From assembly GCF_003403075.1 (NCBI RefSeq), contig NZ_CP031557.1, forward strand, positions 1,736,001 through 1,800,000: a DNA stretch of 64,000 bases. Reading direction: 5' to 3'. Positions within the stretch are counted from its first letter, which is position 1, and each line of letters opens with the position of its first letter. A program made the position numbers and the translations under genes. Positions 22,727 through 29,747 of this stretch are shown in pieces. Origin of the DNA: Flavobacterium psychrotrophum (GTDB lineage Bacteria > Bacteroidota > Bacteroidia > Flavobacteriales > Flavobacteriaceae). The notes under the pieces were generated by a model. That model saw nothing but the letters and a program-made list of their open reading frames with translations. It had not been told where the DNA came from and searched no databases.

Positions 22727-22764
22727 GGGGAGCCGGTAATACGGCTCCCTTATTTATTTTTTTT
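22727..22764 (+). terminator. Intrinsic terminator after the giant phosphatase gene
   Basis: GGGAGCCG pairs with CGGCTCCC around a short loop and is followed by a T-rich tract. Confidence 0.8.
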
Positions 22765-22776
22765 AATCCTGAAATT

Positions 22777-22962
22777 ATGAAAAAAAGCATACTGCCATTA
22801 ATGGTATTTCTTGTACTATGGAGCGTTGCCATGACACTCATGGCCGATATTCCGCTGCTTAAAAAAAAATCTGAAAAAGAGCATTACCATATAAAGATCA
22901 GGCGGAAGCCCGCTTATAAAGTAACAGACACTAAACCTGTCGATCCTGTTTTAGAACCATAA
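22777..22962 (+). CDS. Small exported or membrane-anchored protein, unknown function
   Basis: This 61-residue frame starts with ATG and a hydrophobic segment (ILPLMVFLVLWSVAMTLMA), followed by a short basic tail rich in Lys and Arg (KKKSEKEHYHIKIRRK). The hydrophobic part could be a signal peptide or a single membrane anchor. It lies between a terminator and the LRR gene, whose start is 10 bases downstream, which suggests cotranscription. I do not recognise the family. Confidence 0.5.
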   Translation: MKKSILPLMVFLVLWSVAMTLMADIPLLKKKSEKEHYHIKIRRKPAYKVTDTKPVDPVLEP

Positions 22963-22972
22963 TATAATACCT

Positions 22973-23875
22973 ATGTTTAAATATACAGCCATTGCATTGT
23001 TAGCATCAATATTTGTTTATGCGCAAAACCCCAGCCCTATTAAAGCGATGGTTTATCAGAGTGTGCCTGAAGCACTGACTAATAAAGATAATGCCACACA
23101 GCTAAACTTTAGGGATAAAGGTTTGTTTCATGCACCACAGGATTTAGAAAAGCTACAGGAACTAACGTTTCTTAACCTTATGGGTAATAACCTCGAAACG
23201 GTAGAACCGGCCATACTTTCCCTTAAAAAACTTGAAGTATTAAACCTTAAGCTAAACAACATTAAATACCTGCCGGAAGATATTGGCAACCTCAAAAAGC
23301 TGATACGCCTGGACGCGTCAGACAACGGGCTTACCCTACTACCCAAAACACTTAGTAAATTAAAGCAGCTGCAATTTTTGCACCTGTCTTATAACAGCAT
23401 CACGGCCCTGCCTGCCGAAATTGGCAATTGCAAAACACTTGAAGTACTACAACTTGACAGTAATCAGCTTAGCTTTTTACCCAAAGAAATTTCAAACCTC
23501 AGCAACCTTAAGCAACTGCACCTGGGGCATAACCAGTTTAATGAATTTGATGGTATGTGGACACAGCTTAAAAACCTTGAAGAACTAAACCTGGAGTTTA
23601 ACTACCTGCGTGGTTTTCCTGAAGAGATAAGCGCACTTACTAAATTAAAATCGCTTATTATAAATAATAACGAACTGGCGCAACTGCCTAATGGCATTAC
23701 AAAACTGGCACAGTTAGAGTTGCTGTCGCTTTCTAATAATAAGCTAACTACACTGCCTGAAAACATTGGGCAGTTAGCTAATTTAAAAACACTTATGATA
23801 AATGGCAACCCATTGACACCAGCCGAAAAGCAGCGCCTTAAAAAAGTACTGCCGGATTGCAAAATTTACTTTTAG
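22973..23875 (+). CDS. Secreted leucine-rich repeat protein
   Basis: A 300-residue protein with a signal peptide (MFKYTAIALLASIFVYA). From about residue 50 it consists of roughly ten 23-residue leucine-rich repeats of the bacterial LPxxI(G/S)xLxxL type, for example LEVLNLKLNNIKYLPEDIG. A short capping segment ends in LPDCKIYF. Such repeats form a curved binding surface. There is no sorting domain or anchor, so the protein is probably periplasmic. It is likely cotranscribed with the 61-residue protein upstream. The ligand is unknown. Confidence 0.85.
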   Translation: MFKYTAIALLASIFVYAQNPSPIKAMVYQSVPEALTNKDNATQLNFRDKGLFHAPQDLEKLQELTFLNLMGNNLETVEPAILSLKKLEVLNLKLNNIKYLPEDIGNLKKLIRLDASDNGLTLLPKTLSKLKQLQFLHLSYNSITALPAEIGNCKTLEVLQLDSNQLSFLPKEISNLSNLKQLHLGHNQFNEFDGMWTQLKNLEELNLEFNYLRGFPEEISALTKLKSLIINNNELAQLPNGITKLAQLELLSLSNNKLTTLPENIGQLANLKTLMINGNPLTPAEKQRLKKVLPDCKIYF

Positions 23876-23955
23876 GCCGATTTACAAAAAAACGGCCGAC
23901 AGGGTAACTGTGTCATTAAAAGCTATTGTACATTAGCCGTACCAAAACCTTTATT

Positions 23956-24945
23956 ATGAGTTACACACCATCATCTTCAAGATACAGTACAATGCAATAC
24001 CGCCGCTGTGGAAACAGTGGGCTAAAACTACCTGCGCTTTCGCTGGGGCTATGGCACAACTTTGGATTTGTAAACGATTTTGAGAACAGCCGCAACATAC
24101 TGCACACGGCTTTTGACAACGGCATTACACACTTTGACCTTGCCAATAACTATGGGCCACCACCGGGATCTGCAGAAGAAGTATTCGGGAAGATATTGCA
24201 TACTGATTTTGCAGGCTATCGCGATGAGCTTATCATAAGCAGCAAAGCAGGCTATACCATGTGGGACGGCCCTTATGGCGACTGGGGCAGCAAAAAATAC
24301 CTGGTATCAAGCCTTGACCAGAGCCTAAAGCGCATGAAGCTTGATTATGTGGATATTTTTTACCACCACCGTTCGGACCCTGATACTCCGCTGGAAGAAA
24401 CCATGGCAGTACTCGACCTCATCGTACGCCAGGGTAAAGCCTTATATGCCGGTATTTCTAATTACAATGCAGAGCAGGCTCAGAAAGCCATTGCAATTTT
24501 AAAAGAACTGGGCACACCCTGCCTGATACACCAGCCCAAATACAGTATGTTTGTACGCGATCCTGAAAACGGGTTATTAAATGTACTGGGTACTAATGGC
24601 GTAGGCTGTATCCCCTTCTCCCCACTTGCGCAGGGATTGCTGACGGACAAATACCTCAACGGCATACCGCAAGATTCACGAATTGCCACAAGCGGCGTTT
24701 TCCTTAATGAAAGCCACATTACCGAAGAACGAATTGAAAAAATTAAACAGCTTAACAGCATTGCGCAACAACGCGGCCAAAAGCTGGCACATATGGCACT
24801 GTCCTGGCTGTTAAAAGATGACAGGGTAACATCGGTACTTATTGGCGCAAGTAAACCTGCCCAGGTACTTGATTCTATTCAAAGTCTTAATAACATTACA
24901 TTTAGCGATAGCGAATTAAAGGCTATTAATGATATCCTTAAATAA
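23956..24945 (+). CDS. Aldo/keto reductase, L-glyceraldehyde 3-phosphate reductase (YghZ/MgrA) type
   Basis: The ATG at 23956 (MSYTPSSSRYSTMQYRRCG, 329 residues) is preferred over an in-frame TTG at 23926. This gives the standard family N-terminus YRRCGNSGLKLPALSLGLW. The (beta/alpha)8 barrel carries the AKR catalytic residues: Asp in HFDLANNYG with the active Tyr, Lys in SSKAGY, and His in YHHR. YghZ-type enzymes reduce L-glyceraldehyde 3-phosphate and methylglyoxal with NADPH in the cytosol. The loop YTMWDGPYGDWGSKKYL is characteristic of this subfamily. It is a single gene ending at a strong bidirectional terminator. Confidence 0.92.
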   Translation: MSYTPSSSRYSTMQYRRCGNSGLKLPALSLGLWHNFGFVNDFENSRNILHTAFDNGITHFDLANNYGPPPGSAEEVFGKILHTDFAGYRDELIISSKAGYTMWDGPYGDWGSKKYLVSSLDQSLKRMKLDYVDIFYHHRSDPDTPLEETMAVLDLIVRQGKALYAGISNYNAEQAQKAIAILKELGTPCLIHQPKYSMFVRDPENGLLNVLGTNGVGCIPFSPLAQGLLTDKYLNGIPQDSRIATSGVFLNESHITEERIEKIKQLNSIAQQRGQKLAHMALSWLLKDDRVTSVLIGASKPAQVLDSIQSLNNITFSDSELKAINDILK

Positions 24946-24960
24946 CCTATACTTGTTATA

Positions 24961-25000
24961 AATACAGAAGCCCCGGCACTATTGCCGGGGCTTCTGTATT
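24961..25000. terminator. Bidirectional intrinsic terminator (AKR / desaturase)
   Basis: A perfect 18-bp inverted repeat, AATACAGAAGCCCCGGCA and its complement, surrounds a CTAT loop between two convergent genes. Confidence 0.92.
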
Positions 25001-25013
25001 TATATATGCTGTA

Positions 25014-26105
25014 CTATGCTGACATTCGCGCTTCGTAACCAAACTTTTTCAGTACACGGATGTGCGATTTCATTGCACATAAAAACGTCCTGCTCTGTAT
25101 GTAAGGTATATCAAACTCATGCGCTGTTAGTTTTACAATTTCACCAATTTTAGCATAATGGATATGGCAAACTTTTGGAAACAAATGATGCTCTATCTGG
25201 CGGTTAAGCCCACCAAGAAAAAAAGCCGAAAACTTACAGTCTGATGCAAAATTAGCCGTGGTACGCATCTGGTGCTCTGCCCAGGCTTCTTCTATATTAC
25301 CGTTATCATTCGGCACAGGATAGTCAGTCCCCTCTACCACGTGTGCCAGCTGAAACACCAAGCCCATAGTTAACCCCTGTGCCATGTGCATAATAAGGAA
25401 ACCGGCAACAAATTGCCACCCGGTTATGTCGAGTACTAAAAGTGGCAACATAATAAATAGAAAGTAATATACTGCCTTATAAAAGAACAGGTTAAAATAT
25501 TCTATTTTAGGGTGTTTAACGCTTACCTGCCCTACTTTATCCTGAAAGAATTTTTTATAATCTTTACGGAATGCCCATGATAGCGAGGCAAGGCTGTACA
25601 GCGGAAATGCGTACCAGTGCTGGTATCTTTGTATGCTGTTTACAGGATCTTCTTCAGATATGCGGATTAGTCCCGGTGCTACGTCGATATCCTCGTCATG
25701 TCCCGGTATATTAGTATAGGTATGATGTACAGCATTATGGGTTATGGTCCATACATAAGGGCTTGCACCCAAGAGATGAAATACATAACTAAAAATTGTA
25801 TTGATGTAGTTTTTTGATGAAAAAGATCCATGTATGGCATCGTGGCATATATTAAACCCCACAAAGGCTTTAAACATTCCCAGCAATATAACAAGTGGCA
25901 ACATTGCCCACGGGCTAAACAATCCTGAAATAACAAGTCCGTACAAGGCGAAAAAACCACCTAGGAAGATAGCTGTTTTACCCCACATAAGCCCATTAGC
26001 GTTAGGAGATATTCCTTCGTCTTTAAAATACTGGTCTACCCTTGCACGGGTAGTTGCCATAAATTGCGACTTTGTGGTATTATTAAACTTTAACCTGGTA
26101 CTCAT
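25014..26105 (-). CDS. Membrane fatty acid desaturase (acyl-lipid / linoleoyl-CoA desaturase-like)
   Basis: The ATG at 26103-26105 (MSTRLKFNN, 363 residues) is preferred over an upstream start that would add 14 residues. The integral membrane di-iron enzyme introduces a cis double bond into fatty acyl chains. Three histidine boxes are present: HDAIH (88-92), HNAVHH (123-128) and QIEHH near residue 305. The glutamine in the third box is typical of front-end (delta-5/delta-6-like) desaturases. No cytochrome b5 domain is fused, as is usual in bacteria. Hydrophobic segments surround the boxes. The regiospecificity cannot be read from the sequence. Confidence 0.92.
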   Translation of the reverse strand: MSTRLKFNNTTKSQFMATTRARVDQYFKDEGISPNANGLMWGKTAIFLGGFFALYGLVISGLFSPWAMLPLVILLGMFKAFVGFNICHDAIHGSFSSKNYINTIFSYVFHLLGASPYVWTITHNAVHHTYTNIPGHDEDIDVAPGLIRISEEDPVNSIQRYQHWYAFPLYSLASLSWAFRKDYKKFFQDKVGQVSVKHPKIEYFNLFFYKAVYYFLFIMLPLLVLDITGWQFVAGFLIMHMAQGLTMGLVFQLAHVVEGTDYPVPNDNGNIEEAWAEHQMRTTANFASDCKFSAFFLGGLNRQIEHHLFPKVCHIHYAKIGEIVKLTAHEFDIPYIQSRTFLCAMKSHIRVLKKFGYEARMSA

Positions 26106-26295
26106 AAATAGAAGGGCTGCAATTTTTAGAGCGAAGGTAAAATGCAAATGAGAAGGTAAGTTCTTATCGGGATAACCTTAGTGTTTAAGGCCTGGCTTTG
26201 CTGCAGTCTGCAATATTAACGCAAAATATGCGCCGAAAGTTTTAAAGCCGTAAAATAATTAACAAAATACTATAAATAATTCAGTCATTGTAGTA

Positions 26296-26685
26296 TTATA
26301 CATCCTTTTCCACCTCTTTTTGCAAAACTTCAATTTCTGTTTTCTCTTTTTTAATCGCCTGGCGCAATAACGCAAACAGGCTCATGTACGCGTTTGCTAC
26401 AAATACAAGGGCAAACCCGCCAATGATATAGCCCCGCCAGTCCGGTAATAAAAGTTGGTAGTTTGTAAGTGCTATAAAAAATACCGTAACATAATGGCTA
26501 AAGCAATACTCGCAGGTAAAAAGGTAAAAGAATTTGCGCCTTAGTATTGTCTTAGAAAATTTACTGTTCTTGATGCAATACTCACGCGGTTCGCGAAATA
26601 CTTCTTCGTGTGTAACCGTCCATGCCACACACGCTATGGGCAGGGCAAGGATAAACAACCAGGTTATAGGATTTTGTATTTCCAT
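26296..26685 (-). CDS. Small membrane protein with CxxC motif, unknown function
   Basis: This 129-residue protein has two or three membrane segments (about 8-24, 60-78 and 84-105) and a charged C-terminal tail rich in Lys and Glu that may be a short coiled coil. Between the first two segments lies FTCEYCFSHYV, a CxxC pair followed by His that could bind metal or be redox-active. It is divergent from the YcaC-type hydrolase operon and shares its 272-bp intergenic region, including a conserved palindrome. I do not recognise a named family. Confidence 0.7.
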   Translation of the reverse strand: MEIQNPITWLFILALPIACVAWTVTHEEVFREPREYCIKNSKFSKTILRRKFFYLFTCEYCFSHYVTVFFIALTNYQLLLPDWRGYIIGGFALVFVANAYMSLFALLRQAIKKEKTEIEVLQKEVEKDV

Positions 26686-26808
26686 TTTCTTACAATTAGT
26701 TCTTCGGGTATCAGCCTGTAAGAGCTAATCTAATTTCGAAATAAAAATTTTTAGCTGCTCCCAATTTTATCCTAAAAAGGTCTGGATACACTACGAGTCA
26801 TTCTCCAT

Positions 26809-26818
26809 TATCGTAAAT
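26809..26818. promoter_or_regulatory. Half-site of the palindromic element
   Basis: TATCGTAAAT repeats the right arm of the palindrome that lies 20 bp downstream and could be a second, weaker binding site for the same regulator. Confidence 0.35.
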
Positions 26819-26837
26819 CCCGCGCTATACAAATATA

Positions 26838-26859
26838 AATTTACGATATATCGTAAATT
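26838..26859. promoter_or_regulatory. 22-bp perfect palindrome, putative activator site 1
   Basis: The core TTTACGATATATCGTAAA (26840-26857) is a perfect palindrome, extended by two pairs on each side. A 26-bp block starting at 26832 is identical to the block at 41224-41249. It lies 101 bp before the YcaC-type hydrolase start and 54 bp before a -24/-12-like element, the usual position for an upstream activator site of a sigma-54 promoter. Which protein binds is inferred, not shown. Confidence 0.65.
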
Positions 26860-26909
26860 ATTTCAAACATTAAAAACGCAATACGCTTAACATCAACATA
26901 ATAAACAAA

Positions 26910-26925
26910 AGGCATTGTATTGGCT
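26910..26925 (+). promoter_or_regulatory. Candidate sigma-54 promoter 1 (-24/-12)
   Basis: AGGCATTGTATTGGCT keeps the invariant GG-N10-GC of sigma-54 promoters (consensus TGGCAC-N5-TTGC) with mismatches at other positions. It sits 33 bp before the ATG at 26958. No TAnnTTTG element is present in this intergenic region. Confidence 0.5.
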
Positions 26926-26957
26926 TATGTAGATACAAAATAAAAATAATAGTATTT

Positions 26958-27590
26958 ATGAAACCATCTCCAAACTTATTGGCACCAGACAACCACGCAC
27001 TGGTATTGATCGACTTTGAAGGCCAAATGGCCTTTGCAACAAAAAGCATCTCAATTACAGAACTGCGCACAAACGTAGCGATCGTTGCCGGGGCATCAAA
27101 AATTTTTGATGTACCTACCATTGTTACCACAGTAGCCGAAGAAAGCTTCTCTGGACCCGTGTTTCCTGAAATCGAAGAATTTTACCCGCAGGCTACATCA
27201 GGTTATCTTGACCGTACCAGCATGAACACCTGGGAAGACGAAGCCGCTTACAAAGCCATTACCGGTACAGGTAAGCAAAAACTGGTACTTGCCGGCCTGT
27301 GGACAGGTGTATGCATTGTAGGCCCTGCCCTTTCTGCCCTTACCGAAGGTTATGAGGTATATGTAATTACAGATGCCTGTGGCGATGTAAGCAACGAAGC
27401 CCATGAGCGTGCCATACAGCGCATGGTGCACGAAGGTGTAAAACCTATCACATCGGTACAATACCTTTTAGAACTGCAAAGAGACTGGGCACGCCAGGAA
27501 ACCTATGTAGCCGTAACCGACCTGATGAAGAAATATGGTGGCAGCTATGGCCTGGGCATTCAGTATTCTCACATCATGCTGAAACATTAA
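26958..27590 (+). CDS. Isochorismatase-family cysteine hydrolase, YcaC type
   Basis: This 210-residue cytosolic hydrolase has the alpha/beta isochorismatase fold. Asp19 in LVLIDFEGQ and the nucleophile Cys119 in GLWTGVCIVGPALSAL are present. The segment LDRTSMNTWEDEAAYKAI corresponds to the RPGNINAWDN region of E. coli YcaC, with Arg in the position often held by Lys. Substrates of YcaC-type enzymes are not settled; amides are plausible. It is the first gene of a likely five-gene operon (hydrolase, outer membrane protein, secreted M17 N-domain, amidohydrolase, DoxX) and lies behind the putative sigma-54 promoter. Confidence 0.88.
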   Translation: MKPSPNLLAPDNHALVLIDFEGQMAFATKSISITELRTNVAIVAGASKIFDVPTIVTTVAEESFSGPVFPEIEEFYPQATSGYLDRTSMNTWEDEAAYKAITGTGKQKLVLAGLWTGVCIVGPALSALTEGYEVYVITDACGDVSNEAHERAIQRMVHEGVKPITSVQYLLELQRDWARQETYVAVTDLMKKYGGSYGLGIQYSHIMLKH

Positions 27591-27641
27591 TAACAAACAT
27601 TTGCCTGTACCCTTCCCCACAATTCAAAATCATAGACCAAC

Positions 27642-29006
27642 ATGAAAAACAGTTACCTCATAATCATTTTTATACTGCTGAGCTGCAACGCGGGTGCCCA
27701 GTCGTTTAAGCTTATGCGTTATGATGAAAACTATGAGTACCTGAAAGACTCTGCCCGTAACTTTTATGAGGGTATAAAGTTTATTCCGCTATCAGCAGAT
27801 AAAAACATATACGCATCCGTTGGCGGCGAGGCAAGGTATGAGTATGTTGATTTTAATAACGAAGACTGGGGAAGGTTAAATACAGGGCATAATAACTTTT
27901 TGCTGCAACGGTATGACCTGCATGCCGATGTACATTTTGGCAGCAGGGTACGGTTCTTTGGGCAGTTAAGAAGCGCATTACAAAGCGGACGCAAGAACGG
28001 CTCGCGCCCCATAGATGAAGACCAGCTAAACGTGCAGAACCTTTTTGTAGATGTAGTACCCTGGATAAAAGACAAACAAGCCATAACCATAAGGGCAGGC
28101 CGTCAGGAAATAGACTACGGTTCAGGCAGGCTCATATCAGTACGCGAAGGGCCTAACGCCAGACTGTATTTTACGGGAGCAAAAGTTATGTATAGTGCAC
28201 CAAATGTTACCGCAGATGTTTTTGCCATGATGGCCGATACCACCTATGTAGGAACATTTGACAATAAACCATCCCGTCAGCTTAACCTGTGGGGCGGTTA
28301 CTCTAAAATAATAATTCCGCGTAGTGGTAACTTAGACTTTTACTACATAGGCATTAAGCGAAACAATGCAGCTTTTGAAGAAGGTCTTGGCAAGGAGCTA
28401 CGGCATACTGTTGGCTTCCGTTTCTGGAAGTATGGCGGTGGCTTTATCTATAACCTTGAGGGAGCGTATCAGTTTGGGAGCTTTGGCAATGGCAATATCA
28501 GCGCATGGACGGGCTCGGCAGACCTGGGCTATTCTTTTGAAAACACTACATTCAAACCCACCATTAACCTCCGCAACGATTATATATCGGGCGATAAACA
28601 CGCCGGCGATGGCAGCCTGCAAACCTTTAACCCTATTTACCCAAAGGGCGGATACTTCGGCTTTAGCCCGCAAATAGGCCCGGTTAACTTAATAGACATT
28701 CACCCTTACGGAACGCTCGACCTGCTGAGCAACCTTAAATTTCAGGCAGATGTGGTGTTTAACTGGCGCTACTCAGTAAACGATGGCGTATACAGGCCAA
28801 GCGGTGGCTTTAACCTTGCAGGTTCATCATCTTCCAAACGATATATTGGTACCGCCTATCTCGCAAGTTTTGTGTACAGCTATAGCAAATTCATAACCCT
28901 TAACACAGGCATTCAATATTTTAAGACCGGTGCTTTTGTAGACGACATCATCCCCAACTCTAAAAACGGGCTTTTTATCAATGCGCGCCTTGGCTTTAAA
29001 TTCTAA
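27642..29006 (+). CDS. Alginate-export-type outer membrane beta-barrel protein
   Basis: The 454-residue protein has a signal peptide (MKNSYLIIIFILLSCNAGA). It has alternating-residue beta strands typical of an outer membrane barrel and ends in FINARLGFKF with C-terminal Phe. The stretches ASVGGEARYEYVDFNNEDWG, LQRYDLHADVHFGSRVRFFG and AGRQEIDYGSGRLISVREGPN match the alginate export (AlgE-like) domain, also found in general porin-like proteins. It starts 51 bases after the YcaC-type gene and 17 bases before the next one. It probably admits or exports the substrate of the neighbouring hydrolases. No alginate genes are nearby, so the name refers only to the fold. Confidence 0.82.
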   Translation: MKNSYLIIIFILLSCNAGAQSFKLMRYDENYEYLKDSARNFYEGIKFIPLSADKNIYASVGGEARYEYVDFNNEDWGRLNTGHNNFLLQRYDLHADVHFGSRVRFFGQLRSALQSGRKNGSRPIDEDQLNVQNLFVDVVPWIKDKQAITIRAGRQEIDYGSGRLISVREGPNARLYFTGAKVMYSAPNVTADVFAMMADTTYVGTFDNKPSRQLNLWGGYSKIIIPRSGNLDFYYIGIKRNNAAFEEGLGKELRHTVGFRFWKYGGGFIYNLEGAYQFGSFGNGNISAWTGSADLGYSFENTTFKPTINLRNDYISGDKHAGDGSLQTFNPIYPKGGYFGFSPQIGPVNLIDIHPYGTLDLLSNLKFQADVVFNWRYSVNDGVYRPSGGFNLAGSSSSKRYIGTAYLASFVYSYSKFITLNTGIQYFKTGAFVDDIIPNSKNGLFINARLGFKF

Positions 29007-29023
29007 TCATAACTAAATCCATC

Positions 29024-29743
29024 ATGAAAAATATTCTATCACAATTAAAAACAGTACACTTTTCATTAGTACTGGCACTATTACTAACAACAACACTTAC
29101 AGCACAAACCACCGCTATAGGCACTTCAAAAGTATGGGGCACTATAGAAGGCGTAGCTATAGAAGGCCTTGTGCAGGGCCCATCGACAGCAAAATCAGAT
29201 TTACAGGTAGCCTGCGTATTTGAATATACTGAGGGCGATATTTACAATACCCCTCCTGCCCTGCCGGCACAGCTAAACGGACTTGTACACCTTGATGATG
29301 CACTAAAGGGACAGCTTACTGCACTACGCAAAGCGGGCAAATTTCATGGTTATGCACTGGAAACTGTAGTACTTACACCTGCAAAAGGTACACTGGCGGC
29401 ACCTAAATTACTCATCATCGGCCTGGGCGACCGCAATGCGTTTACCCCGGAACTAATGAAAAAAGTGGGCAGTGTAGCCGTAAGGGAAGCCCTACGCCTG
29501 GGGGTAGAAAACTTTTCTTTTGCCAGCGACCTTAAAGATGCAGGCATTGACTCGCCTACGGCAAAAGTGGCCGGATATGTAACCGAAGGTATTTTTGATG
29601 CTTACCGCAGCGAGCTTTGGTTTAAAGAAAACAAGCTGTCAACATTTAAACCGCTTAAAAAAGTTATCCTGCTGGCAGGGCCTGCCTTTTTTGAAGTAGC
29701 AGGACAAGGTATTAACGAGGCTATTTCTAACCTTAAAAACTAA
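29024..29743 (+). CDS. Secreted protein with a peptidase M17 N-terminal-like domain only
   Basis: The 239-residue protein has a signal peptide (hydrophobic FSLVLALLLTTTLTA then QTT). The rest resembles the N-terminal macro-like domain of leucyl aminopeptidases: LDDALKGQLTALRKAGKFHG, a strand around APKLLIIGLGDRNAFTPE, and a helix with SVAVREALRLGVENFSFA. The catalytic M17 C-terminal domain with its zinc ligands is absent, and the frame closes naturally with a stop four bases before the amidohydrolase start. It is therefore unlikely to be a peptidase. A binding or regulatory role in the periplasm is an inference. Confidence 0.75.
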   Translation: MKNILSQLKTVHFSLVLALLLTTTLTAQTTAIGTSKVWGTIEGVAIEGLVQGPSTAKSDLQVACVFEYTEGDIYNTPPALPAQLNGLVHLDDALKGQLTALRKAGKFHGYALETVVLTPAKGTLAAPKLLIIGLGDRNAFTPELMKKVGSVAVREALRLGVENFSFASDLKDAGIDSPTAKVAGYVTEGIFDAYRSELWFKENKLSTFKPLKKVILLAGPAFFEVAGQGINEAISNLKN

Positions 29744-29747
29744 TACC

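Noticed and set aside
23876-23905. Terminator after the LRR gene (GGCCG ... CGGCC)
   Set aside because: The stem is only five base pairs and no T-run follows it.
27642-29006. Alginate export system
   Set aside because: Only the barrel fold matches; no alginate biosynthesis or modification genes are nearby.
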